Assembly: GCF_036231965.1 (NCBI RefSeq)
Contig: NZ_CP109499.1
Coordinates: forward strand, 8,742,001 to 8,806,000
Source of the DNA: Streptomyces sp. NBC_01428
GTDB lineage: Bacteria > Actinomycetota > Actinomycetes > Streptomycetales > Streptomycetaceae
Length of the DNA stretch: 64,000 nucleotides
Direction of reading: 5' to 3'
A program made the translations under genes and the position numbers. Below the pieces are notes generated by a model that worked only from the letters and a program-made list of their open reading frames with translations, was not told the DNA's origin and did not search any database. Positions 8,408-16,065 of this stretch are shown piece by piece. Position 1 is the first letter of the stretch; each line of letters opens with the position of its first letter.

Positions 8408-8440
8408 CCTGAACAGGCGCGTCGACACGGCGTGTTCAGG
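8408..8440 (+). repeat. Inverted repeat in the leader of the secreted protein gene
   Basis: Perfect 8-bp arms CCTGAACA (8408-8415) and TGTTCAGG (8433-8440), 17 bp apart, ending just before the AGAGGAG ribosome site. Either a second operator or a leader hairpin near the ribosome site. Confidence 0.5.
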
Positions 8441-8456
8441 CATGAGAGGAGCAGTT

Positions 8457-10283
8457 GTGCCAGCTCGTCCAGGAACCAAGGCCGTCTGCGCGCTGGCCGC
8501 CGCCGGCGCGATGCTGCTCGGCGGCTTCACCACCCGGCCGGCATCCGCCGAAGCCCCCACCTTCACGGTCTCCGTCGGCGCGAAGGGCGCGTGGACCCAC
8601 CCCGACGACAGCCCGGCCGCGACCTACATCGACAAGGACGGTTCGTTCCACTACCAGTCGGCCCACGCCTTGTACGGCGCGGACGACCCTCGCGAGTGGA
8701 CCTTCTACTCCGGCGCGAACTTCGACGCGGCCACCCGTGACGCGGCGCTGAGCGACGCCGTGAATCCCGCCGACCCGCGCGATCGCAACGACGACACCAC
8801 CTGGCGCTGCAACAACAGCCCCACCGGCCGCGAGTCCACGTACGCCCCGGACACGTCGAGCTACGCGCAGAAGAACTACTGCGACCTGATGGGCGTGTGG
8901 GTCGATCCCGACAGCGGCGACTGGTACGGCCTCGTCCACAACGAGTTCACCCCGAGCCCCTTCGGCGACGGCCTCCACTACGACGCGATCGACTACACCG
9001 TTTCGAAGGACCAGGGCCGGACGTGGCACTTCAAGAGTCATGTGCTCACCTCGCCGTACAGCACCAGCAGAGGTGACGACGCGGCGTTTCCGCACGAGAC
9101 CTACGACTACGGCGACGGTGACCCCCGCCTGTTCGTGGACACCGCCTCCGGTTACTTCTACGTCTACTACAACTCCCGCGCGATACCGAAGGGCGGCGTC
9201 CCCGGAGGCTGGACCGACGGCAGCCGCGCCCACGTGGCACGCGCCCCGATGTCCGCGAAGATGGCGCCCGGCTCGTGGAAGAAGTGGTACGACGGCGCCT
9301 GGTCGCAGCCCGGACTCGGCGGCCTGGAGAGCAACATGGAGCCCGTCGACGCCGAACACCCCACCGGCTACACGGCCGTCGGGCACGACTACGACCCGCG
9401 TAACGCCGGCAGCGTCGCCGAACAGCAGAAGGCCGGCACACTGCCCGCCAAGTCCGACCTGCTGACGATGAACATCGCGTACGACGCCCATCTGGGCCTC
9501 TACATCGGACAGCCCGAAGCCGTCGTGCAGGACTCCTCCGAGCCGCAGCGCTTCTACGCGACCGACAACCTCGCCACCCAGAAGTGGCGCCTGCTCGGCG
9601 ACACCGGCGGCTACCGGACCGGCTCCTGGTACCGCTGGATGCTCGACTCGGTGAACCGGACCGGGTCGACCATCGTCGGCAAGAAGTTCCGCAGTTACTG
9701 CTCGTTCCAGTGCTCCAACGGCACCGACGGCGAGTACTACGAGACGGTCGTCGACACCAGCGTCCCCGCCGCTCCCGTCGCCTCAGGGAAGACCTGCACC
9801 ATCGCGAGCGGGACCGGGCGGCTCCTCGCCCAGGTGCGCGGCGGCGCGGCGACCACCTCCCTTGCCGGGGGCGGCAGTTCGCCGTCGAGCCGGTGGAAGT
9901 TCACCTCCAACGGCGACGGCTCGTACCGCATCGCCAACGCCTCCACCGGCGGGCTCCTCGGCGTCGACGCCACCAGCGACGCCGGCCGAGCGTGGGGAGC
10001 CAAGCCCACGGTGACCGCCGCGCCGGCGGGCGGCCCCACGGTCGGGCAGCAGTGGTTCGTCGTCCCGTCCACGACCACGAGGGGCGCGGCAACCGGCACG
10101 TACCGCCTGGTCAACCGCTACAGCGGACTCGTCCTAGGGCTGTCCGGCAATCCGACCAGGCCCGCGGAGACCACCCCGACGAGGGCATGGACGGACACCA
10201 AGGAAGGCCCGGTCGGCGGGGGCCGCACCGCGGCCGAGCAGACGCTCACTCTGGCCCCGTACAAGGTGTTCCGCGGACAGTGA
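8457..10283 (+). CDS. Secreted protein: hydrolase-like propeller domain plus C-terminal ricin-type lectin domain
   Basis: Predicted extracellular carbohydrate-active protein; exact activity unknown. About 608 residues. GTG 8457 is chosen because AGAGGAG lies 5 nt upstream; ATG 8442 would leave no ribosome site. Signal peptide: positively charged start, hydrophobic AVCALAAAGAMLLGGF, cleavage near PASAEA. The large central part is rich in Trp, Tyr and Asp (GDPRLFVDTASGYFYVYYNS, WKKWYDGAWSQPGLGG), resembling propeller-fold glycosidases of the GH43/GH-like kind. The last 160 residues form a beta-trefoil with repeated SYRIANASTGGLLGV and TYRLVNRYSGLVLGL units typical of ricin B lectins. The ROK repressor and operator upstream support a role in sugar use. 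Confidence 0.8.
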   Translation: MPARPGTKAVCALAAAGAMLLGGFTTRPASAEAPTFTVSVGAKGAWTHPDDSPAATYIDKDGSFHYQSAHALYGADDPREWTFYSGANFDAATRDAALSDAVNPADPRDRNDDTTWRCNNSPTGRESTYAPDTSSYAQKNYCDLMGVWVDPDSGDWYGLVHNEFTPSPFGDGLHYDAIDYTVSKDQGRTWHFKSHVLTSPYSTSRGDDAAFPHETYDYGDGDPRLFVDTASGYFYVYYNSRAIPKGGVPGGWTDGSRAHVARAPMSAKMAPGSWKKWYDGAWSQPGLGGLESNMEPVDAEHPTGYTAVGHDYDPRNAGSVAEQQKAGTLPAKSDLLTMNIAYDAHLGLYIGQPEAVVQDSSEPQRFYATDNLATQKWRLLGDTGGYRTGSWYRWMLDSVNRTGSTIVGKKFRSYCSFQCSNGTDGEYYETVVDTSVPAAPVASGKTCTIASGTGRLLAQVRGGAATTSLAGGGSSPSSRWKFTSNGDGSYRIANASTGGLLGVDATSDAGRAWGAKPTVTAAPAGGPTVGQQWFVVPSTTTRGAATGTYRLVNRYSGLVLGLSGNPTRPAETTPTRAWTDTKEGPVGGGRTAAEQTLTLAPYKVFRGQ

Positions 10284-10410
10284 CTGTTCCGACGCGGCCG
10301 TGGGCGTTCGACAGCCACATGGCGCCCGGACGTCCACGGAGCTCGGCACGCGGAAGCCGTTCACCCGTCCCGGGCGGTAAAGGGTTTCACGGCCGCCTTC
10401 TCGTCCAGGC

Positions 10411-11502
10411 ATGATGCGTGCTGTGCCTGAGAACACTGACCATCGGAGGCTGGGGCGGTACGCACTGGTGGACACCGGGAGCGACCATGTCTGGGGCGTC
10501 TGCGGCGAGGTGGAGGGGCTGTTCCGTGACCCGCCTCGGGCGACCTATGAACTCTTCGGCTGGACTTCGGACGGGCCCCTTGCAGAGGGCTGGGTCGGTG
10601 CGTGTGTGTGGTTGGTGCCGGCAGACGGGACGCTGGATGCCTGGATGCTGGAGGACGTGGAGAGTCTTGGCCGACACCCGGGAACCGACAGTCACGTGCT
10701 CACCGGTCTGGACGAGTATCTCGGCCCGCCTGAGGGATACAGGGCTCCGGTGCGGCTGCACAACGAGTGCCGATGGCTCGGATCCTGCGAGGAGTTCACC
10801 CGGATTCTGCCGCCCGAGCGGGCACCGCACCCGCTCGTCCTCCGGGGGCTCACCCCAAGTCTCAGGCTGCGAGAGGCACTGGCCACGGGCACCCGCCGCT
10901 CGCTGGACCTGGGGGAGGCCGAGCTGGAGATACGGGATGGTCGGGGCGAACTGCTCACCGATCGGATGCTGTCCGCCAAGATCCGCGCGTGGAGCCCGTC
11001 CTCCCACGGGACGGACCTTATCGATCTGGAACTCGGTGGAGAAGTCGATCCCGTACCGGGTTACGCCCGACCGGTCTGGGAGCAGTGGCTCTCCGGGCCG
11101 CCGGACGTCGCGGGCGTCTGGACCGGGCTCGACACCCGGCGGCGGGGCGCGTGGCTCGACCTGGTGCGCGAGCGGGGTTGTCGGCTCAAGTGCCAGGACC
11201 GGGCGGCTGGACACGTCTACGAACTGGACGGCCGACATGTCACCGATGAGCCAGGCCTGTACCTGGCACTCGGGGAGGCCATCAGCGGGCCCGGCGGCTA
11301 TTTCGGCGGGAACCTCGACGCACTCGACGACTGTCTCGGCGGCACCTTCGGTTACACCGCCCCCTCCACCCTCCTCTGGCGGGACTCCGCCGTCGCGCGC
11401 GAGCATCTCTCTTGCGTCGTCACACCGGAGGGCGAGACGTACGATCTGGTCGCCGCGTTCCTGGACGTACTCGCCGAGGGCGGGATGCGCGTCATCCTCT
11501 GA
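10411..11502 (+). CDS. Protein with C-terminal barstar-like domain
   Basis: 363 residues. Barstar is the tight inhibitor of the ribonuclease barnase. The C-terminal 90 residues match the barstar fold: YELDGRHVTDEPGLYLALGE, GPGGYFGGNLDALDDCLGG, then the Trp and Val-rich end DLVAAFLDVLAEGGMRVIL. The N-terminal 260 residues are an accessory region seen in many Streptomyces barstar-domain proteins and have no function I can name. No ribonuclease gene lies next to it. No clear ribosome site before ATG 10411; ATG 10414 or GTG 10423 are possible starts. Lone gene between a secreted-protein gene and tkt. Confidence 0.75.
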   Translation: MMRAVPENTDHRRLGRYALVDTGSDHVWGVCGEVEGLFRDPPRATYELFGWTSDGPLAEGWVGACVWLVPADGTLDAWMLEDVESLGRHPGTDSHVLTGLDEYLGPPEGYRAPVRLHNECRWLGSCEEFTRILPPERAPHPLVLRGLTPSLRLREALATGTRRSLDLGEAELEIRDGRGELLTDRMLSAKIRAWSPSSHGTDLIDLELGGEVDPVPGYARPVWEQWLSGPPDVAGVWTGLDTRRRGAWLDLVRERGCRLKCQDRAAGHVYELDGRHVTDEPGLYLALGEAISGPGGYFGGNLDALDDCLGGTFGYTAPSTLLWRDSAVAREHLSCVVTPEGETYDLVAAFLDVLAEGGMRVIL

Positions 11503-11627
11503 GTGGAGCCTCGCTACTTCGTGGCCCCTGCTGTCCAAGGGCTCACGGAGGGGGGCTCACGCGCGGATCAGGGTCGAGCTGAACAGCACGCGAGCCCACT
11601 CCTTCTTCATGGGTCGTGAACGGTGTG

Positions 11628-13847
11628 TCAGGGGCGGTCGCCCGTGCCGCCGTTCTTCGGGGCGTAGGTCTGGCGGTAGCCGCCGGGGCGGGGGGTGCCG
11701 TCGGCGTCCTGGATGCTGTCGCGGGCCGCGGCGGCGATCGCCTCGGGGGTGATGCCGAACTCGGAGTACAGGCGCTGGTAGTCCGCGGACGCGCCGTAGT
11801 GCTCCAGACTCACGATGCGTCCGGCGTCGCCCACCACCTCGCGCCAGCCCTGGCCCACCGCCGCCTCCACGCTGACCCGGGCTCGTACGGAAGGAGGCAG
11901 GACCTCGTCCTGGTAGGCCACGGGCTGGGCGGCGAACCACTCCTGGCAGGGCATCGAGACGACCCGCACCGCCAGGCCGTCGGCCGCCAGCAGTTCGCGG
12001 GCCTCCAGGGCGATGTGCACTTCGGACCCCGTGGCGATGAGGATGACGTCCGGCTCCGAGCCGCCGTCGGCCCCGTCGGTGAGTACGTACGCACCCCGGG
12101 CGGCCTCACCCGACGCCGCGTAGGCACCGTCGCCGCGGTCCAGTACGGGCACGTTCTGCCGGGTCAGGACCAGTGCGGCGGGGCGGTCCTTGTGTTCGAG
12201 GATGGCGGCCCAGCACGCGGCGGTCTCGTTGGCGTCACCGGGGCGCACCACGTCCAGGCCCGGGACGGCCCGCAGCGCGGCGAGGTGTTCGACAGGCTGA
12301 TGGGTCGGGCCGTCCTCGCCGAGGCCGATGGAGTCGTGCGTCCACACGTACGTGGCGGGGAGCTTCATCAGCGCGGCCAGGCGCACGGCGGGGCGCATGT
12401 AGTCCGAGAAGGTCAGGAAGGTGCCGCCGTAGGGGCGGGTGAGGCTCTGCAGGGCGATGCCGTTGAGGATCGCCCCCATGGCGTGTTCCCGGATACCGAA
12501 GTGCAGGGTGCGCCCGTAGGGACCGCCCTTGAAGTCCTTGGTCTGCCGGTTGGCCGGGACGAAGGACGGCTCCCCGTCCATGGTCGTGTTGTTGCTGCCC
12601 GCCAAGTCGGCCGAGCCGCCCCACAGTTCGGGCAGGACGGGTGCCAGCGCGCTGAGAACCTCACCGGAGGCGGCTCGGGTGGCCATGCCCTTCTCGTCGG
12701 CCGGGAAGACGGGCAGGGCATCGGTCCAGCCGTCGGGCAGGCGCTGCGCCTGCAGACGCTCCAGCAGCTTCGCCCGGTCGGGGTTCGCCGCCCGCCAGGC
12801 CGCGAACTGCTCGTCCCACGCGGCGCGCGTCCCGGAGGCGCGTTCGGAGACCTGACGGGTCCGCTCCAGAACCTCGGGTTCGACGGTGAAGTCCTGCCCG
12901 GGATCGAACCCGAGCAGCTCCTTCGTCCCGGCGACCTCCTCGTCCCCCAGCGCCGATCCGTGGGCCTTGCCCGTGTTCTGCTTCGTGGGGGCGGGCCAGC
13001 CGATCAGGGTGCGCAGCATGATCAGCGAGGGCCGGTCCGTCTCCTCCCGAGCGGCAAGAACGGCTGCCAGGAGCGCGTCGACGTCCTCGACGTACTCGCC
13101 CGTGACGGTCCAGTCGACGGTCTGCACGTGCCAGCCGTAGGCGGCGTAGCGGGCCGGGACGTCCTCGCTGAAGGCGATGTCCGTGTCGTCCTCGATCGAG
13201 ATGTGGTTGGAGTCGTAGAACACCGTCAGGTTGCCGAGCTGCTGGTGTCCCGCGAGCGAGGAGGCCTCGCTCGTGATCCCTTCCATCATGTCGCCGTCGG
13301 AAGCGATGACGTAGACGTGGTGGTCGAAGGGGCTGCTGCCCGGCTCCGCGTCCGGGTCCAGCAGGCCGCGCTCGCGGCGCGCACCCATCGCCATCCCCAC
13401 GGCGCTCGCCAGCCCCTGCCCCAGCGGTCCGGTGGTGATCTCCACTCCCCGGGTGTGCCGGTACTCGGGATGGCCGGGAGTGGCCGAGTCCCAGGTGCGG
13501 TACGCCTCCAGGTCGGACAGCTCCAGTCCGTAGCCGGCGAGGTAGAGCTGGATGTAGAGGGTCAGGCTGGAGTGCCCGCAGGACAGGACGAAGCGGTCCC
13601 GCCCCAGCCACTGGTCATCGCTCGGATCATGACGCATCACGTTCTGGAACAGCAGGTACGCCAGCGGGGCCAGGCTCATGGCCGTACCGGGGTGGCCGTT
13701 GCCGACCTTCTGTACCGCGTCGGCCGCCAGCAGCCGCACGGTGTCCACCGCCCGCACGTCGACGTCGTCCCATCCCGCACGCTCAGCCACTGGGCTCGCC
13801 ACGGACCTGCCGTGCCGATGGGTCGTGCCGGACTGCTCGCTTGCCAT
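11628..13847 (-). CDS. tkt: Transketolase
   Basis: Thiamine-diphosphate enzyme moving two-carbon units between ketoses and aldoses in the pentose phosphate pathway. 739 residues, slightly longer than usual owing to a 20-residue N-terminal tail. Seen: GNGHPGTAMSLAPLAYLLF (substrate His), the TPP motif starting GDGMMEG-like as ASDGDMMEGITSEASSLAG with N at its end (YDSNHISIEDD), and the pyrimidine domain GIREHAMGAILNGIAL with catalytic Glu. ATG 13847 has GAAGGAG 7 nt upstream. It stands alone here, not next to tal/zwf, so it may be a second, non-housekeeping copy. Confidence 0.95.
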   Translation of the reverse strand: MASEQSGTTHRHGRSVASPVAERAGWDDVDVRAVDTVRLLAADAVQKVGNGHPGTAMSLAPLAYLLFQNVMRHDPSDDQWLGRDRFVLSCGHSSLTLYIQLYLAGYGLELSDLEAYRTWDSATPGHPEYRHTRGVEITTGPLGQGLASAVGMAMGARRERGLLDPDAEPGSSPFDHHVYVIASDGDMMEGITSEASSLAGHQQLGNLTVFYDSNHISIEDDTDIAFSEDVPARYAAYGWHVQTVDWTVTGEYVEDVDALLAAVLAAREETDRPSLIMLRTLIGWPAPTKQNTGKAHGSALGDEEVAGTKELLGFDPGQDFTVEPEVLERTRQVSERASGTRAAWDEQFAAWRAANPDRAKLLERLQAQRLPDGWTDALPVFPADEKGMATRAASGEVLSALAPVLPELWGGSADLAGSNNTTMDGEPSFVPANRQTKDFKGGPYGRTLHFGIREHAMGAILNGIALQSLTRPYGGTFLTFSDYMRPAVRLAALMKLPATYVWTHDSIGLGEDGPTHQPVEHLAALRAVPGLDVVRPGDANETAACWAAILEHKDRPAALVLTRQNVPVLDRGDGAYAASGEAARGAYVLTDGADGGSEPDVILIATGSEVHIALEARELLAADGLAVRVVSMPCQEWFAAQPVAYQDEVLPPSVRARVSVEAAVGQGWREVVGDAGRIVSLEHYGASADYQRLYSEFGITPEAIAAAARDSIQDADGTPRPGGYRQTYAPKNGGTGDRP

Positions 13848-14279
13848 GCTGTTGCTCCTTCGTCGTCGGTACGGACGGATCCCGCGGGCCGATCTGTACA
13901 GGGATGCCCGCCGGGTGCCGGTGTCGCTCAAAATGCACTCGCCTGGTGGCCGGGCTCTCCTGCCGGTTCCGTCCGCTCGCGCAGCTGTCGTCGGTCCGGG
14001 TACCCACATCGGCGGCGATGCTCGCGGTCGGTCGGCGCCGGCTCGCGCCGCCTCTCGCCGGACACCGGCCAGTGCCGGGCGACAGCCCGGACCGGCGGCA
14101 CCGCTTCCGTGCCCCGTACGGGGTCACCGGCCTACGACTCCTCCTCTCGACGCGTCGGGTCGACCCCACGCGTCGACGTCGAGCCGACGTCCCGCCGTCG
14201 AGGGTGGCACCGCTTCCGGGTCACTTCGCGGATGCATACTTTGACTCGTTTTGTGCCACCCATCGACGAAGGGCGCGCT

Positions 14280-15008
14280 ATGCAGATCGCAGTCATCGGC
14301 GGAACCGGGTTGATCGGCTCGCAGGTCGTCACGAAGCTGAACGCCGCCGGACACGAGGCCGTACCGCACTCCCAGTCCACCGGCATCGACGTCATCAGCG
14401 GCCAGGGACTCGACCGGGCGGTCGCGGGAGCGGACGTCGTCGTCAACCTGACCAACTCGCCGACGTTCGACGAGGCCTCCCTCGCCTTCTTCCAGACCTC
14501 GATGGACAACCTCCTGACCGCGTCCCGGAAGGGCGGCGCCCGTCACTTCGTCATCCTCTCGATCGTCGGTGTGGACCAGGTGCCGCAGCTGGACTACTAC
14601 CGCGCCAAGGTCCTCCAGGAGGAGGTCCTCAAGGCCGGACCCCTTCCCTACTCGATCGTCCGGGCCACGCAGTTCATGGAGTTCATGGACGCGGTCCTGT
14701 CCTGGACCGCCGACGGCGACACCGTCCGTCTGCCCGCCACGCCCATCCAGCCGATCGCCGCCGAGGACGTGGCCGACGCCGTGGCGGAGGTCGCCGTGGG
14801 CGCCCCGCTGAACGCCGTCCGCAACATCGGCGGCCCTGAGGTCTTCAGCCTGGACGAGCTGGGCCGCATCACGCTGTCCCACAAGGGCGACCCGAGGACC
14901 GTCGTCACCGACCCCGCCGCCGGCATGTTCGCCGCGGTCGACGGTGACGTCCTCACCGACAGGAGCGCTCATCTGGCGGCCACGCGCTACACCGACTGGC
15001 TCTCCTGA
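14280..15008 (+). CDS. NmrA-like NAD(P)-binding reductase (atypical SDR)
   Basis: 242 residues. Rossmann fold with the motif GGTGLIGSQVV at the very N-terminus, typical of atypical SDRs of the NmrA/HSCARG group that bind NAD(P) and act as sensors or reductases. FVILSIVGVDQVPQLDYYRAKVLQEE contains a Tyr-x3-Lys-like pair (YYRAK), and SIVRATQFMEF is a common substrate-loop motif in this group. ATG 14280 with GAAGG upstream. Divergent from tkt with about 430 bp between the starts; no operator recognised there. Substrate unknown. Confidence 0.85.
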   Translation: MQIAVIGGTGLIGSQVVTKLNAAGHEAVPHSQSTGIDVISGQGLDRAVAGADVVVNLTNSPTFDEASLAFFQTSMDNLLTASRKGGARHFVILSIVGVDQVPQLDYYRAKVLQEEVLKAGPLPYSIVRATQFMEFMDAVLSWTADGDTVRLPATPIQPIAAEDVADAVAEVAVGAPLNAVRNIGGPEVFSLDELGRITLSHKGDPRTVVTDPAAGMFAAVDGDVLTDRSAHLAATRYTDWLS

Positions 15009-15017
15009 CGCGGCTCA

Positions 15018-15055
15018 AGGCCTGCCCGTCCCGCCGTCGTGACGGGCTCCGGCCT
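15018..15055 (+). terminator. Hairpin after the NmrA-like gene
   Basis: Nested stem: AGGCC-t-GCCCGTC (15018-15030) pairs with GACGGGC-tcc-GGCCT (15041-15055), ten bases in the loop, starting 9 bp after the stop codon. No T-run. Confidence 0.55.
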
Positions 15056-15140
15056 CATATGCTCGCCCGGGGCGGACGGTACTGAGAGCCCCGCTGAACG
15101 AGGCGGGACTCGTCCCGGCCCGCACGGAGAGGCCAGTGCC

Positions 15141-15713
15141 ATGGACTACCGCTACGCCGTTACGGCCGACGCCCCGGCCATGGCCGAACTGTTCGCGGCG
15201 CACCACTACGACGCGCTCACGGAGCAGGAGCGCGCTCAACAGGGTTTTGTCCAGGGCGGCCTCGATGCCGGCACCCTGCGTTCGATGGCCGAGGACAGGA
15301 GCTTTCTCGTCGCGGACGACGACGGGCTCCTGGCCGGCCTGCTCGGTCTGGTCGCCCCGGACAACATGACCGATCCGCCGCCACCCGCCCAGGCGGTCCT
15401 GGACGCCCAGGACTCCCTGAGATGGCAGGGCCGGCCGCTCCGTGCCACGCCGTGGCTGTTCTACGGACCTGTGGTGGTCGCCACCGCGTACCGCGGGAAG
15501 TGGGTGGCTCGCGGGTTGTACACGGCGGCCCTCCGGGCGGGGTCAGGACGAGCCGATGCGATGGTCGCCTTCATCGAGCTGGCCAACCGGACGTCGTGGA
15601 GAGTCCATGTCGACGGCTTCGGTATGACGCCGATGGGGGAGTTCACCATCGGGGACCGCGGCTACGGTGTCGTGGGCGCTTCCCTCAGGTCGTCGGCGAT
15701 CTCCGACGCCTGA
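15141..15713 (+). CDS. GNAT-family N-acetyltransferase
   Basis: 190 residues. GNAT fold proteins transfer an acyl group from CoA to amines. The acetyl-CoA loop is degenerate: VVVATAYRGKWVARGLYTAAL replaces the usual Q/R-x-x-G-x-G/A pattern (RGKWVARGL), followed by helix and the FIELANRTSWRVHVDGFGM segment typical of GNATs. GGAGAGG precedes ATG 15141. Substrate unknown; no operon partners. Confidence 0.8.
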   Translation: MDYRYAVTADAPAMAELFAAHHYDALTEQERAQQGFVQGGLDAGTLRSMAEDRSFLVADDDGLLAGLLGLVAPDNMTDPPPPAQAVLDAQDSLRWQGRPLRATPWLFYGPVVVATAYRGKWVARGLYTAALRAGSGRADAMVAFIELANRTSWRVHVDGFGMTPMGEFTIGDRGYGVVGASLRSSAISDA

Positions 15714-15841
15714 CCCGAAGCCACCCTTCGCGGATCAGGATTCCAGGTGCGCGACCGCCGTCCGGCCTCTGAGGCGGGTCCCCCCCCATCACGGTCCACA
15801 TCACGGTGCAAGTGGCCCGTGGCGCGGCGTCGACGCCACGC

Positions 15842-15916
15842 ACGTCCCAGTCGGTCGGCGAGACGTCCCGGTCGGTCGGGAGACGTCCTGGTCAGCCGAC
15901 GAGATCCCCAGGACGT
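15842..15916. repeat. Three 20-21 bp tandem repeats with terminal inverted repeat
   Basis: Copies at 15842-15862, 15863-15882 and 15883-15903, each starting ACGTCC(C/T). The last copy's ACGTCCTGG (15883-15891) pairs perfectly with CCAGGACGT at 15908-15916. They lie in the 350-bp gap between the convergent GNAT and SARP genes, where no coding frame is convincing, so a terminator role is the simplest reading. Confidence 0.5.
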
Positions 15917-16065
15917 GCCGGTCCTGTCCGCCGCCCCAGGTTGGAACCGAAGGTTCCGCATCCTTCGATTGCCGCCGGTCGTTGATGCGACGTCCGTGCC
16001 GGCTTTCGATCCCGGAGTTCCCGTGTCCGCTCCACCGGCCCGGTACGGCCAGGAGCCCCGTTCGG

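Noticed and set aside
11628..13847. Transketolase as part of the AmCP cluster, as in vazabitide biosynthesis
   Set aside because: Vazabitide-type transketolases are split into two subunits inside the cluster; this one is full-length, 11 kb away and behind several unrelated genes.
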